64,000 nt of DNA from RYN-133 sp036497285 (GCA_036497285.1 DASXJR010000044.1:4837-68836), one strand, 5' to 3'. Shown: positions 16,864 through 25,644, counted from the first letter of the stretch. Numbers and translations: made by a program. Notes: generated by a model from the letters alone, not told the origin.

Positions 16864-17721
16864 TCACCCGAAGCCGCGCGCGTCCTGCTTCAGCGCCGTG
16901 TCGACGCTGAGCGCCGACGCCACGACGAGCAGCCGCAGCGGATCCTCGAGCGGGCGGTGGATCTGGACGACGTAGTTGTCCGCAGTCGTGAACATCGTCT
17001 TCGCCAGCCCCTCCCACGTCTTGGTGATGCGCGCGACCTCGACCCCCGTGTGATCCTCGATGCGGAAATTCCACGCCCGCCAGTTCTCGCCCTGGATCAT
17101 GCCGTAGGTGCGACCGCCCGACTCGAGCCCGAAGCGGATCTTGCCGATCGCGTTCTGCTGCACGATCTGGCCGACCTCGGCGCCGGACGGGTCGGTGACG
17201 ATGATGCGCGACTTCACGAACTTCGCCGGCCGGGTCAGGCCCAGCAGCACGTTGCCGGACATGTCCACGATCTGCAGCTGGTGCGTCAAGTATTGGTCGA
17301 GCGAAGTCAGGAACCGAGCCGCCTTCTTGATCGAGCTCTGGCCCACCTCGCGCACCGCCGCCAGCTGCTGAGCGTTCTGGTCGTAGATCGCGTACTCGTT
17401 GTTGATCTCGATCAGCTTGGCCTTCTGGTTCACCACCAGGATCGGCTCGGTGAAGATCGACCCGGTGCCGCCCTGGAACCCGGCCACGCCGCCCTGGCCC
17501 GCGCGCTGGACATCGCGCACAACCTTCTCCGGCGCGCGTTCGACCGTGGGAACGTGCCCCTGCCCGACGGGCGGGTCGACGCTGGTCGTGCCGTTGGACG
17601 AGACGTGCTCGGTCCACTGCGATCCGTCGAAATACCGCAACTGATGACGGCCCAGCGGATCGGCGTACCAGCCGCTCGTCGGCTGCTGTTGCTGCTGCTG
17701 GGGCGGTCCGTAGCTCGTCAT
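16864..17721 (-). CDS. DUF2510 plus scramblase/LURP-one-related protein
   Basis: A 285-aa protein. A Gln-rich start is followed by the DUF2510 signature GWYADP...YFDGSQWTEHV (about residues 17-40), a module common in actinobacterial membrane-linked proteins. After a linker, residues about 85-280 form a tubby-like/LURP-one or phospholipid-scramblase-like beta barrel (DQNAQQLAAVREVGQSSIKK, RITKTWEGLAKTMF). No clear transmembrane helix is seen, so any membrane role is inferred from the family. The ATG start is 7 nt after TAAGAT, a leaderless promoter. It converges on the MobA-like gene 15 bp away. Confidence 0.82.
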   Translation of the reverse strand: MTSYGPPQQQQQQPTSGWYADPLGRHQLRYFDGSQWTEHVSSNGTTSVDPPVGQGHVPTVERAPEKVVRDVQRAGQGGVAGFQGGTGSIFTEPILVVNQKAKLIEINNEYAIYDQNAQQLAAVREVGQSSIKKAARFLTSLDQYLTHQLQIVDMSGNVLLGLTRPAKFVKSRIIVTDPSGAEVGQIVQQNAIGKIRFGLESGGRTYGMIQGENWRAWNFRIEDHTGVEVARITKTWEGLAKTMFTTADNYVVQIHRPLEDPLRLLVVASALSVDTALKQDARGFG

Positions 17722-17728
17722 GGCGGTG

Positions 17729-17734
17729 ATCTTA
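17729..17734 (-). promoter_or_regulatory. Leaderless -10 (TAAGAT) of the scramblase-like gene
   Basis: On the minus strand TAAGAT lies 7 nt before the ATG at 17721, which places transcription start at the start codon. No Shine-Dalgarno sequence is present. Confidence 0.6.
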
Positions 17735-17760
17735 GGGCGCGTTTCTGTTCTCCGCCTGGG

Positions 17761-18285
17761 TCAAATCGGACGGATTCCAGCGATGTGTCGTTGCGCGAGC
17801 GCCGGGTAGTACGTGGGGTTGAGCCTGACCCACATCTCGGCAGGCGTGCCGGCGATCGGGCGCTTGACCACGGCGGGCACTCCGGCGGCCAGCATCCCGG
17901 GCGGCACCTGCATCCCGGCCGGCACCAGCGACAGCGCGGCGATCAGCGAGCGCGACCCGATCCGGGCACCGTCGAGCACCACGCATCCGTTGCCGACCAA
18001 CGCTTCCTCTTCGAGCACGGCGCCGTGCACCACGCACTGATGGGCCACGGTCGCGCCGACGCCGATCTCGGTCGTGACGCCCGGCGTCGTGTGGATCACC
18101 GAACCGTCCTGCACGTTGCACCGCTCGCGCAGCACGATCGGTCCGTCGTCGCCGCGGATCACCGCGCCGTACCAGACCGACGCGCCGGCCTCGATCGTCA
18201 CGTCGCCGACGACCGTCGCGGTGGGCGCGATGAACGCGTCAGCGGCGATGACCGGGCGGTTGCCTTCGTACTCGAAGATCGGCAT
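17761..18285 (-). CDS. Gamma-class carbonic anhydrase family protein
   Basis: A 174-aa left-handed beta-helix protein that should trimerise, with metal at the subunit interface. The three His ligands expected for gamma carbonic anhydrases are visible: one in SVIHTTPG and two in VAHQCVVHG. Hexapeptide-repeat rhythm runs from FIAPTATVVGDV to about residue 140. The catalytic Glu loop of Cam is not obvious, so this belongs with the YrdA/CaiE-like proteins, many of which lack proven anhydrase activity. The ATG start lies 6 nt after a TAGGGT -10. No operon partner is evident. Confidence 0.88.
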   Translation of the reverse strand: MPIFEYEGNRPVIAADAFIAPTATVVGDVTIEAGASVWYGAVIRGDDGPIVLRERCNVQDGSVIHTTPGVTTEIGVGATVAHQCVVHGAVLEEEALVGNGCVVLDGARIGSRSLIAALSLVPAGMQVPPGMLAAGVPAVVKRPIAGTPAEMWVRLNPTYYPALAQRHIAGIRPI

Positions 18286-18291
18286 GGCTCG

Positions 18292-18297
18292 ACCCTA
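18292..18297 (-). promoter_or_regulatory. Leaderless -10 (TAGGGT) of the gamma carbonic anhydrase gene
   Basis: TAGGGT on the minus strand is 6 nt before the ATG at 18285. It overlaps the last codons of the CapA gene, so this gene can be transcribed independently. Confidence 0.6.
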
Positions 18298-19434
18298 CGG
18301 TCGGTGCGCGGACAGGTTCGCGCAGCCGCGATCTGAAGACCATTCGGCGTCGATGCGTGCCTTGGTCGACCCGGTCGCCGGGACCGGGATGCCGCGATCG
18401 TCCAGATGCGACGCGGCGAAGTGCGCGTGCACGACCTTGCCGCGGTGGAAGGTCAACGTGAGCACGCCGTTGTCGTCCTGGATGTTGCCGAACGACATCC
18501 ACCACAGATAGTTGCCCAGCCCGTACGCGACGTACGTTCCGTCCGGTGCCCACCCGGCGCCTTGCAGGACGTGCGCGTGCGTGCCGATCACCGCCGACGC
18601 GCCCGCCCGCGCGAGTGCGCCGGCGAGGGTGCTTTGGTCACTCGAAGGGCAGGTCGTGTACTCGATGCCCCAGTGCAGATACACGACGACAACCTCGCCC
18701 CGGCGCACCGCGGCGTGGACCGCGGTGACCAAGCGATGCTGGTAGGCGTTGGCGACCCCGGGCTTGCCCGGCCCTGCCGAGAACAGCGGCAACGTCGTCT
18801 CGTCCTGCACCTGGTCGGCGGCGAAGATCGCAACCTTCACCCCGTTGAGCGTGGTGCGGTACGGCGCGAAAGCGGCATCGGCATCCCGACCGATGCCGAT
18901 GACCGGCAGGTGGTGCGTGCGGATCGCCCGGAACGTGTCGCGCAGGCCGGGCAGCCCGTAGTCGGCGCCGTGGTTGTTCGCCATCGTCGCCACGTCCACC
19001 CCGGCGTCCTTGAGCGCGGTGAGCGCCTCCGGCGGAGCGCGGAAGGTGAACTCCTTGTTCTGCTGCACGCCGCCATTGGTCACCGCGGTCTCGAGGTTGA
19101 CCATGGTCAAATCCGCGCGGCGCAGGCCGGGTGCGGCCTGGCCGAACGCCGTCTTGACCTGGCGCAGCCGGGCCAGGGTGCGGCCGGCGAAGTTGACGTC
19201 GCCGGCGAACGAGATCGTGTACACGCCCGGCGGACGGGTCGGGGTGGGCGCGGCGCTCGAAGTGTGCCGCTTCGGCACGACGGTGCGCACGCCGATCTGT
19301 GCCTGACGGGACGTGGGCGCGCTCGCGCCATTGCCCGACGATGTACAGCCCGCCGCCAGGGCGGCCGCGGCAGTCACCGCGACGAGAGCGATATGCGGTC
19401 GGGCGGGCAGGCGCATCGCACTAGCATCGCTCAT
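18295..19434 (-). CDS. CapA-family lipoprotein (poly-gamma-glutamate synthesis type)
   Basis: A 379-aa secreted lipoprotein. A signal peptide ends in a lipobox (LAAGC, Cys near residue 29), then a Ser/Thr/Pro-rich spacer. The metallophosphoesterase-like CapA domain has FAGDVNFAGR, VNLETAV, NNHGADYG, LHWGIEY and GTHAHVLQG, the metal-ligand motifs of the family. CapA relatives act in poly-gamma-glutamate capsule assembly or as cell-wall hydrolases; no capB/C genes are nearby, so the role is open. An ATG six codons downstream (MRLPARP) gives a more compact signal peptide and may be the true start. It is divergent from thrS with 32 bp between starts. Confidence 0.85.
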   Translation of the reverse strand: MSDASAMRLPARPHIALVAVTAAAALAAGCTSSGNGASAPTSRQAQIGVRTVVPKRHTSSAAPTPTRPPGVYTISFAGDVNFAGRTLARLRQVKTAFGQAAPGLRRADLTMVNLETAVTNGGVQQNKEFTFRAPPEALTALKDAGVDVATMANNHGADYGLPGLRDTFRAIRTHHLPVIGIGRDADAAFAPYRTTLNGVKVAIFAADQVQDETTLPLFSAGPGKPGVANAYQHRLVTAVHAAVRRGEVVVVYLHWGIEYTTCPSSDQSTLAGALARAGASAVIGTHAHVLQGAGWAPDGTYVAYGLGNYLWWMSFGNIQDDNGVLTLTFHRGKVVHAHFAASHLDDRGIPVPATGSTKARIDAEWSSDRGCANLSAHRP

Positions 19435-19466
19435 GACTCAACTACCGGTTCGACGAAGGAGCCCGC

Positions 19467-21482
19467 GTGTCCGCCAGCACCGTCCCGTCCACCCCAGCCC
19501 TGCCCATCCGGGTCGCGGGCGGGACGACGGCGGCCGAAGCGCTGCGCGAGGCCGGTGTCGGCCTGACCGGCCCGGACGGCGCGGTGGTGGTCCGCGACCC
19601 GGAGGGCGTGCTCAAGGACCTCGACTGGGCGCCCGAGGTCGACACCGACGTCGAGGCCGTGCCCGCGTCGTCCCCGGACGGGCTGGCCGTGGTGCGGCAC
19701 TCGACCGCACACGTGCTGGCCCAGGCCGTCCAGGACCTGTTCCCGGGCACCCTGCTCGGCATTGGCCCGCCGATCACCGATGGCTTCTACTACGACTTCC
19801 TGCCCGCCCGTCCGTTCACCCCGGACGATCTGGCCGCCATCGAGAAGAAGATGAACGAGATCGTCAAGGCCGGGCAGCGGTTCTCGCGCCGCCCGATCGA
19901 CGACGACGACGCGCGCAAGGAACTCGCCAACGAGAAGTTCAAGCTGGAACTCATCGGGCTGAAGTCCTCCGCGAGCGGTGACGAGGCCACCGAGGTCGGT
20001 TCGGGCGGACTGACCATGTACGACAACCTCGACGGCAAGTCGGGGGAGCGGATCTGGACCGACCTGTGCGGCGGGCCGCACGTGCCGACCACCCGGCGCA
20101 TCCCGGCGTTCAAGCTGACCCGCAGCGCGGCGGCGTACTGGCGCGGCAGCGAGAAGAACCCGCAGCTGCAGCGCATCTACGGCACCGCCTGGGCCTCACG
20201 TGACGATCTCAAGGCGCACCTGACCCGCCTCGAGGAGGCGGCCAAGCGCGACCACCGCAAGCTCGGCGCCGAGCTCGATCTGTTCAGCTTCCCGGACGAG
20301 CTGGGCTCGGGACTCGCCGTGTTCCATCCCAAGGGCGGCATCCTGCGCAAGGCGCTCGAGGACTACGTGCGCCAGCGGCACCTCGACGAGGGCTTCGACT
20401 TCGTCGCGACCCCGCACATCACCAAGGACGGGCTGTTCCACACCTCGGGACACCTGCCGTACTACGCCGACAGCATGTTCCCGCCGATGGAACTCGAAGG
20501 CGCCGAGTACCGGCTCAAGGCGATGAACTGCCCGATGCACAACCTGATCTACAAGTCGCGCGGTCGCTCATATCGTGAACTGCCGCTGCGCCTGTTCGAA
20601 CTGGGTGCGGTGTACCGCAACGAGCTGTCCGGGGTGGTGCACGGGCTGACCCGGGTGCGTGGGCTGACCATGGACGACTCGCACACCTATTGCACTCCCG
20701 AGCAAGCGCCCGAAGAGATCACCAAGCTGCTCAACTTCCTGCTCGGGCTGCTGCGTGACTTCGGCCTCGACGACTTCTACCTCGAGCTGTCGACCCGCGA
20801 CGACTCCAAGCCGGACAAGTTCATCGGCTCGGACGACGAGTGGGCGATCGCGACCAAGGTGCTGCAGGACGCGGCGGAGAGTTCCGGTCTCGAACTCGTC
20901 CCCGATCCGGGCGGTGCCGCGTACTACGGTCCGAAGATCTCGGTCCAGGCGCGCGACGCGATCGGGCGCACCTGGCAGATGTCGACCGTCCAGTACGACT
21001 TCAACCAGCCGGCCCGCTTCGAGCTCGAGTACCAGGGCACCGACGGAGAGCGGCACCAGCCGGTGATGATCCACTCGGCGAAGTTCGGCTCGGTCGAGCG
21101 GTTCATCGGCGTGCTGACGGAGCACTACGCGGGCGCGTTCCCGGCGTGGCTGTCGCCCGTCCAGGTCGTCGGGATCCCGGTGACGGACGAGCAGAACGAC
21201 TACCTTGCCGGCGTTGCCGCGAAGATGACCGCGCGGGGCCTGCGTGCCGAGGTCGACACGTCCGACGACCGGATGCCGAAGAAGATCCGCACCGCGCAGA
21301 AGGCGAAGGTGCCGTTCATGGTGATCGCCGGGGCCACCGATGCCGAGGCGAACGCGGTGTCGTTCAGGTACCGCGACGGCTCGCAGCGCAACGGCATCCC
21401 GGTCGAGAGGGCCATCGACGAGATCGCCGACTATGTCGCGCGACGGGTGAACACCTCGCCGACTGCGGAGTTCTATGACTGA
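19467..21482 (+). CDS. thrS: Threonyl-tRNA synthetase
   Basis: A 671-aa class II synthetase that charges tRNA-Thr. Domains in order are TGS (about 1-70), the editing domain with HSTAHVLA and CGGPHVPTT (the metal-site His/Cys set), the catalytic core with the zinc Cys in MNCPMHN and motif 2 in the RVRGLTMDDSHTYC region, and a C-terminal anticodon-binding domain (VQVVGIPVTDEQNDY). Length is normal. The GTG start has GAAGGAG about 6 nt upstream. The stop overlaps the following HIT gene by 8 nt, the usual actinobacterial thrS-HIT pairing. No T-box fits in the 32-bp leader. Confidence 0.96.
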   Translation: MSASTVPSTPALPIRVAGGTTAAEALREAGVGLTGPDGAVVVRDPEGVLKDLDWAPEVDTDVEAVPASSPDGLAVVRHSTAHVLAQAVQDLFPGTLLGIGPPITDGFYYDFLPARPFTPDDLAAIEKKMNEIVKAGQRFSRRPIDDDDARKELANEKFKLELIGLKSSASGDEATEVGSGGLTMYDNLDGKSGERIWTDLCGGPHVPTTRRIPAFKLTRSAAAYWRGSEKNPQLQRIYGTAWASRDDLKAHLTRLEEAAKRDHRKLGAELDLFSFPDELGSGLAVFHPKGGILRKALEDYVRQRHLDEGFDFVATPHITKDGLFHTSGHLPYYADSMFPPMELEGAEYRLKAMNCPMHNLIYKSRGRSYRELPLRLFELGAVYRNELSGVVHGLTRVRGLTMDDSHTYCTPEQAPEEITKLLNFLLGLLRDFGLDDFYLELSTRDDSKPDKFIGSDDEWAIATKVLQDAAESSGLELVPDPGGAAYYGPKISVQARDAIGRTWQMSTVQYDFNQPARFELEYQGTDGERHQPVMIHSAKFGSVERFIGVLTEHYAGAFPAWLSPVQVVGIPVTDEQNDYLAGVAAKMTARGLRAEVDTSDDRMPKKIRTAQKAKVPFMVIAGATDAEANAVSFRYRDGSQRNGIPVERAIDEIADYVARRVNTSPTAEFYD

Positions 21483-22032
21483 GTCACCCGGGGAAGACAG
21501 CTCCTCCTTCGCCGGTGATCCGGACGGGTTCGGCCGGCTGTGGACGCCGCACCGGATGGCCTACATCAAGGGCCAGGACAAGCCGAGCGGCGACCATGAG
21601 CACGACTGTCCGTTCTGTCTCGCCCCGAAGCGGTCCGACGAGGACGGCCTCATCGTCGCGCGCGGCTCGGTGGTGTACGCGGTGCTGAACCTGTACCCGT
21701 ACAACTCAGGACACCTGATGGTCGTCCCGTACCGGCACGTGTCCGACTACACCGACCTGGACGACGCGGAGACCGCCGAGTTCAGTGAATTCACCAAGCG
21801 GGCGGTCGCGGCGCTGCGGGCGGCGATGGCGCCGCACGGGTTCAACATCGGCATGAACCAGGGTGTGGTGGCCGGTGCCGGAATCGCCGCGCACTTGCAC
21901 CAGCACGTCGTCCCGCGGTGGGGCGGCGACACCAACTTCATGCCGATCGTCGCCAGCACCCGGGTGCTGCCCGAACTGCTGGCCGACGCCCGCACCGATA
22001 TCGCCCGCGCCTGGTCCGGCTTGGCCCCGTAG
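21475..22032 (+). CDS. HIT-family AP4A phosphorylase/hydrolase-like protein
   Basis: A 185-aa histidine-triad nucleotide-binding protein. The triad is AHLHQHVVPRW (about residues 140-150), and CPFC near residue 43 is a zinc-site motif. This longer actinobacterial HIT type includes the mycobacterial enzyme that phosphorolyses diadenosine tetraphosphate, a by-product of aminoacyl-tRNA synthetases. That fits translational coupling to thrS, where the reading frames overlap by 8 nt. The start is the ATG at that overlap. The exact substrate is inferred from family and context. Confidence 0.88.
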   Translation: MTESPGEDSSSFAGDPDGFGRLWTPHRMAYIKGQDKPSGDHEHDCPFCLAPKRSDEDGLIVARGSVVYAVLNLYPYNSGHLMVVPYRHVSDYTDLDDAETAEFSEFTKRAVAALRAAMAPHGFNIGMNQGVVAGAGIAAHLHQHVVPRWGGDTNFMPIVASTRVLPELLADARTDIARAWSGLAP

Positions 22033-22082
22033 CAGGGTCCGCGCGGGCGTGTCGCCCTGCTCAGGGGCCAAGACGGGCCAGA

Positions 22083-22088
22083 TAGCGT
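22083..22088 (+). promoter_or_regulatory. Leaderless -10 (TAGCGT) of the amidohydrolase gene
   Basis: TAGCGT lies 7 nt before the ATG at 22096. It supports that ATG over the in-frame GTG at 22087, which falls inside the -10 itself. Confidence 0.6.
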
Positions 22089-22095
22089 GGCCGGC

Positions 22096-23172
22096 ATGTC
22101 CCTGCATCTGCGCGGTGTGTTCCTGCCGGACGAAACCGAACGCGATGCCTGGCTCATCGACGGGCAGCTGAGTTTCGACCGTCCATCGGGCGACGCCGAC
22201 ACGATCTCGACCGGTGGCTGGGTACTGCCGGGCCTCGTCGATGCGCACTGCCACGTCGGGCTCTCGCCGATGGGCCACGAACCCGATCCCGCCGTGCAGG
22301 CACGTCAGGGTCGGGTCAACCGGGACGCGGGTGCGCTGCTGTTGCGCGACGCCGGCTCGCCCGTCGACAACCGGTCGGTGCAGTCGCGCGAGGACCTGCC
22401 CCGGCTGATCCGCGCCGGCCGGCACATCGCCCGGCCCAAGCGGTACATCCGTGATCTCGGCATCGAGGTCGAGCCGGAGGACCTCGTCGCCGAGGTCGAG
22501 CGGCAGGCCGCGGCGGGCGACGGCTGGGTCAAGATCGCCGCCGACTGGATCGACCGGTCGATCGGGGACATTGCGCCGGTGTGGCCGGACGACGTACTCA
22601 AGGCAGCGATCGGGCGGGCCCACGAACTCGGCGCACGTGTGGCCGCGCACGTGTTCGGCGAGGACGCTCTGCCCGGTCTGATCGCGGCCGGACTCGACTC
22701 GATCGAGCACGGCACGGGCCTGACCGACGACTTGATCGAACTGGCCGCCGCGAGCGGGGCAGCCGTGGTGCCGACACTGATCAACATCGACAACAACCCG
22801 TCCATCGCCGCAGCCGCTGAGGCGAAGTTCCCGAGCTACTCCGCGCACATGCGGGCGTTGTTCGCCACGTCCCGCGACCGGATCCGGCACGCGTGGGAGG
22901 CGGGTGTGCCGGTGTACACCGGCACGGACGCGGGCGGCTCGCTGCCTCACGGGCTGATCCGCGACGAGATCCGCGCGCTGATCGGGGCAGGGATTCCGCA
23001 AGCCGAGGTGATCGCGCAGGCGTCCTGGCGGGCGCGCTCATGGCTCGGGCTACCGGGACTCGAGGAAGGCGCCTTCGCGGATCTGATCGTGTTCGACACC
23101 GACCCGCGGGTCGACCCGTCCGCCCTGTTCGACCCGCAGCGCATCGTTCTGCGAGGCCAGGTCGTCGCCTGA
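22096..23172 (+). CDS. Metal-dependent amidohydrolase
   Basis: A 358-aa cyclic-amidohydrolase-superfamily enzyme (imidazolonepropionase/prolidase-like branch). Metal-site motifs in order are DAHCHVGL (about residue 50), the carboxylated-Lys candidate in GWVKIAAD, AAHVFG, SIEHGTGL and TGTDAGG (final catalytic Asp). The C-terminal strand FADLIVFDTDPR is typical. The start is set by the leaderless promoter. It is followed by a palindromic element and a GntR regulator, which may or may not control it. The natural substrate is not identifiable by eye. Confidence 0.85.
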   Translation: MSLHLRGVFLPDETERDAWLIDGQLSFDRPSGDADTISTGGWVLPGLVDAHCHVGLSPMGHEPDPAVQARQGRVNRDAGALLLRDAGSPVDNRSVQSREDLPRLIRAGRHIARPKRYIRDLGIEVEPEDLVAEVERQAAAGDGWVKIAADWIDRSIGDIAPVWPDDVLKAAIGRAHELGARVAAHVFGEDALPGLIAAGLDSIEHGTGLTDDLIELAAASGAAVVPTLINIDNNPSIAAAAEAKFPSYSAHMRALFATSRDRIRHAWEAGVPVYTGTDAGGSLPHGLIRDEIRALIGAGIPQAEVIAQASWRARSWLGLPGLEEGAFADLIVFDTDPRVDPSALFDPQRIVLRGQVVA

Positions 23173-23174
23173 CT

Positions 23175-23220
23175 ACTTTTGGCGGCCAGCCGTCAAATAG
23201 CGCGCTACACCGCCAAAAGT
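23175..23220. repeat. Intergenic palindromic element, family A copy 2
   Basis: ACTTTTGGCGG (23175-23185) and CCGCCAAAAGT (23210-23220) are perfect inverted arms 24 nt apart, starting 3 bp after the amidohydrolase stop. Arms, spacing, and the inner CCAGCC and AAATA match the copy at 3-48. It could fold as a 3' hairpin between the amidohydrolase and the GntR promoter. Confidence 0.75.
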
Positions 23221-23240
23221 GAGTGGTTGACGGCGCCCGA

Positions 23241-23246
23241 TAGCAT
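23241..23246 (+). promoter_or_regulatory. Leaderless -10 (TAGCAT) of the GntR gene
   Basis: TAGCAT is followed after 6 nt by the ATG at 23253. A second ATG one codon later (23256) is also near the predicted transcript start. No Shine-Dalgarno sequence is present. Confidence 0.65.
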
Positions 23247-23252
23247 AGATAC

Positions 23253-23939
23253 ATGATGGATACCGCTGAGGTGCACGGCCCGCAGCTCAGCGCCGCCGAC
23301 CGCGTCTACCAGTACGCGAAGGGCGCCATCCTCTCCCGCCGGATCGGTGCGCACGACCTGCTCACCGAAGGCGAACTGGCCGACTCGGTCGGCGTGTCCC
23401 GCACCCCGGTACGGGAGGCGCTGCTGCGGCTGCAGGCGGAGGGTCTCGTGCGGTTGCTGCCCAAGCGCGGCGCCCTGATCCTTCCGGTGACCGCCGACGA
23501 GGTGTCCGACGTGCTCGAGACCCGACGGCTCGTCGAGACCTTCGCCGTGCGCAAGGCCATCACCGCGCCGACGTCCACCAGGCTCGTCGGCAGGCTCGAA
23601 ACACACCTCGAGCGTATGCGGGCCGCCATGCGCGAGCGCGACGCCCGCACCTACGTCGAGGCCGACCGCGACTTCCACGAGGCCATCGTCGCGGCCACCG
23701 GCAACGAGATCCTCACCTCGCTCTACCGCTCGCTGCGTGACCGGCAGCTGCGCATGGGCGTGGTCAACCTGCTCGAGGAACGCACCGGCGAACTCGACTC
23801 GTCCGGCGTGGCCCGGATGCGCGACAACATCGCCGACCACGAGGCGATCCTCACGGGTATCTCCACGCGCGCGATCCGCGCAAGTGAGGCAGCTGTCACA
23901 GCCCACCTCGATCGTGCCGACCACCAGCTGCGCCGATAG
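23253..23939 (+). CDS. GntR/FadR-family transcriptional regulator (FCD domain)
   Basis: A 228-aa repressor-type regulator. An N-terminal winged helix (about residues 15-75) contains the GntR signature LADSVGVSRTPVREALLRL and the wing LLPKRGALI. An all-helical FCD effector domain (about 85-220) has the metal-ligand pattern DRDFHEAI, with later His residues in NIADHEAI and THLDRADH-like positions. FCD regulators commonly sense carboxylates or amino-acid-like ligands. The MFS carrier starts 54 bp downstream on the same strand and is the most likely target, with the upstream amidohydrolase second. Confidence 0.9.
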   Translation: MMDTAEVHGPQLSAADRVYQYAKGAILSRRIGAHDLLTEGELADSVGVSRTPVREALLRLQAEGLVRLLPKRGALILPVTADEVSDVLETRRLVETFAVRKAITAPTSTRLVGRLETHLERMRAAMRERDARTYVEADRDFHEAIVAATGNEILTSLYRSLRDRQLRMGVVNLLEERTGELDSSGVARMRDNIADHEAILTGISTRAIRASEAAVTAHLDRADHQLRR

Positions 23940-23993
23940 AACACCTGGACCCACTCTTCCATCGTCCGCACCGAACCTTCAGCGAGCTCCGTC

Positions 23994-25379
23994 ATGACCA
24001 CGTTCGCCGCAGTGACGACACTGCGGACCACCGCCGCCCGTCCCGCCGTCCGGGGCTGGGTGATCGCGGCGACCGTCTACTTCCTGGCTGTCTTCCACCG
24101 CAGCTCACTCGGCGTCGCCGGGCTGCTCGCCGAGCAGCGCTTCGGGATCAGCGCTGCGCAGCTCGGCGCGTTCGTCCTGCTCCAGATCGGCGTCTACGCA
24201 GCGATGCAGGTGCCGACCGGCGTGCTCGTCGACCGTTACGGGCCGCGCCGACTGCTCATCGTCGCCGCCGGGCTGATGGCGTTCGGGCAACTGCTGTTCG
24301 CGATCGCTCCGTCGTACCCACTCGCGCTCGTCGCGCGCGGCCTGCTCGGATGCGGCGACGCGATGACGTTCATCAGCGTGCTCCGGTACGCGGCCGGCAA
24401 GTTCAGCGCCCGCCGCTACCCGGTGCTGCTGGCGATCACCGGCACCGTCGGCACGGTCGGCAACCTGCTCGCGACGCTGCCGCTCGAGCAGTTGCTCGAG
24501 CACGTCGGCTGGGCACCGAGCTTCCTGGTCGCCGGCAGCTTGTCCGCAGTGACCGGCGCGGTGGTCTGGGCGCTCCTGGACGACGGCGCGGCCGCGCCGG
24601 CCCGGCTGCGTCGCGCGCACGAGGTGCGCGCCGGGATCGTGTCGGTGTCCAAGCGCGTGCACACCGCCTGGAGGCTGCCGGGCACCAAGCTAGGGTTCTG
24701 GGTGCACTTCTCGAGCATGACGATCGCCACCGCGTTGGGCGTGCTGTGGGGTGAGCCGTACCTGGTCGACGGCGTCGGCTTCACGCAGTCGCAGGCCGGT
24801 GCCGTGCTCATGGCCTGCGTGCTCGTGTCAGGCATCGCCGGTCCGATGGTCGGCTGGTTCATCGGCGGGCACCCGCACCTGCGCATCACGCTGGTTCTCA
24901 GCCAGTGTGCCGCGACGCTCATCGGCTGGCTCTCGGTCGTGTTCGTGTTCGGGGCGAATCCGCCGCACCTGTTCGTCGCGGTGCTGTTCGCGCTCACGAT
25001 GACGGGCGGACCGGTGTCGACGGTGGCCTTCGCGGTCGCCCGCGACTACAACTCGTCGCGGATCATCGGTACCGCGTCGGGTGTCGTGAACGTCGGCGGT
25101 TTCCTCGCGGCGGCGATCGTGTCGATCACGTTCGGCCAACTGTTGACGATGCTCGGCGGGTCATCGCCGGAGCACCTGCGCATCGCCCTGCTCGTGCCGA
25201 TCGCCGTCGAGGCGTTCGGCACTTGGCGGGTGTTCGTTTGGGTGCGTCGACTGCGCGCGATTCTTGCGAAGCGCCAGCGCGGTGGTGAGGCGGTGCCGGT
25301 GCGGGTCAACCGACACTTCTTCTGGGACGCGCACTGGAACCCCCAAAACCGGCCTGACTACGAATCCCTTGCCGGTTAG
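23994..25379 (+). CDS. Major facilitator superfamily transporter (461 aa)
   Basis: Twelve-helix MFS permease. The loop 2-3 signature is DRYGPRRLLIVAAGL (about residue 81), and the charged N-terminal half is followed by a central cytoplasmic loop (LDDGAAAPARLRRAHEVRAG). A cytosolic tail of about 45 residues ends in an aromatic, Asn-rich segment (FFWDAHWNPQNRP). The family handles organic anions, sugars or drugs; I cannot assign a substrate. It lies just behind a GntR gene on the same strand, so regulated uptake is likely. It converges on the beta-glucosidase gene across 338 bp. Confidence 0.87.
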   Translation: MTTFAAVTTLRTTAARPAVRGWVIAATVYFLAVFHRSSLGVAGLLAEQRFGISAAQLGAFVLLQIGVYAAMQVPTGVLVDRYGPRRLLIVAAGLMAFGQLLFAIAPSYPLALVARGLLGCGDAMTFISVLRYAAGKFSARRYPVLLAITGTVGTVGNLLATLPLEQLLEHVGWAPSFLVAGSLSAVTGAVVWALLDDGAAAPARLRRAHEVRAGIVSVSKRVHTAWRLPGTKLGFWVHFSSMTIATALGVLWGEPYLVDGVGFTQSQAGAVLMACVLVSGIAGPMVGWFIGGHPHLRITLVLSQCAATLIGWLSVVFVFGANPPHLFVAVLFALTMTGGPVSTVAFAVARDYNSSRIIGTASGVVNVGGFLAAAIVSITFGQLLTMLGGSSPEHLRIALLVPIAVEAFGTWRVFVWVRRLRAILAKRQRGGEAVPVRVNRHFFWDAHWNPQNRPDYESLAG

Positions 25380-25600
25380 GGCATAAACCTCGACCAGAGG
25401 TCTGGAAATTGGGTCTTGCACGCGTCTGCAAGGACCGGTAGAAATTGCATCACGCCGCTCGGCGGGTAACACCGAAGAGCAGCGGGACACGAACAAGAAC
25501 CGTTGCCAGCTACGGGTTCGCTCGAGGCAGCCGCAGGTGACGATCGCGCGGTAGCGGGGAGAGTTCGTGTCGGTGCGGGACGTCACGCCTGAACCGATAC
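25380..25600. other. Non-coding intergenic stretch between convergent genes
   Basis: This 221-bp stretch after the MFS stop has no convincing reading frame on either strand and is less GC-rich than the flanks. It matches no RNA family I recognise. Because it ends in a strong terminator-like hairpin, it could be the 3' UTR of the MFS gene or encode a small RNA; nothing in the sequence decides between these. Confidence 0.4.
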
Positions 25601-25644
25601 GTGGGCCTCGGCGAACTCATACTTCGCCGAGGCCCACACCTTTT
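25601..25644 (+). terminator. Intrinsic terminator-like hairpin with T-tract
   Basis: GTGGGCCTCGGCGA (25601-25614) pairs perfectly with TCGCCGAGGCCCAC (25624-25637), a 14-bp stem with a 9-nt loop. It is followed by ACC and TTTT (25641-25644). It sits between the convergent MFS and beta-glucosidase genes and should stop plus-strand transcription. The rest of the gap (25645-25717) shows no other feature. Confidence 0.75.
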
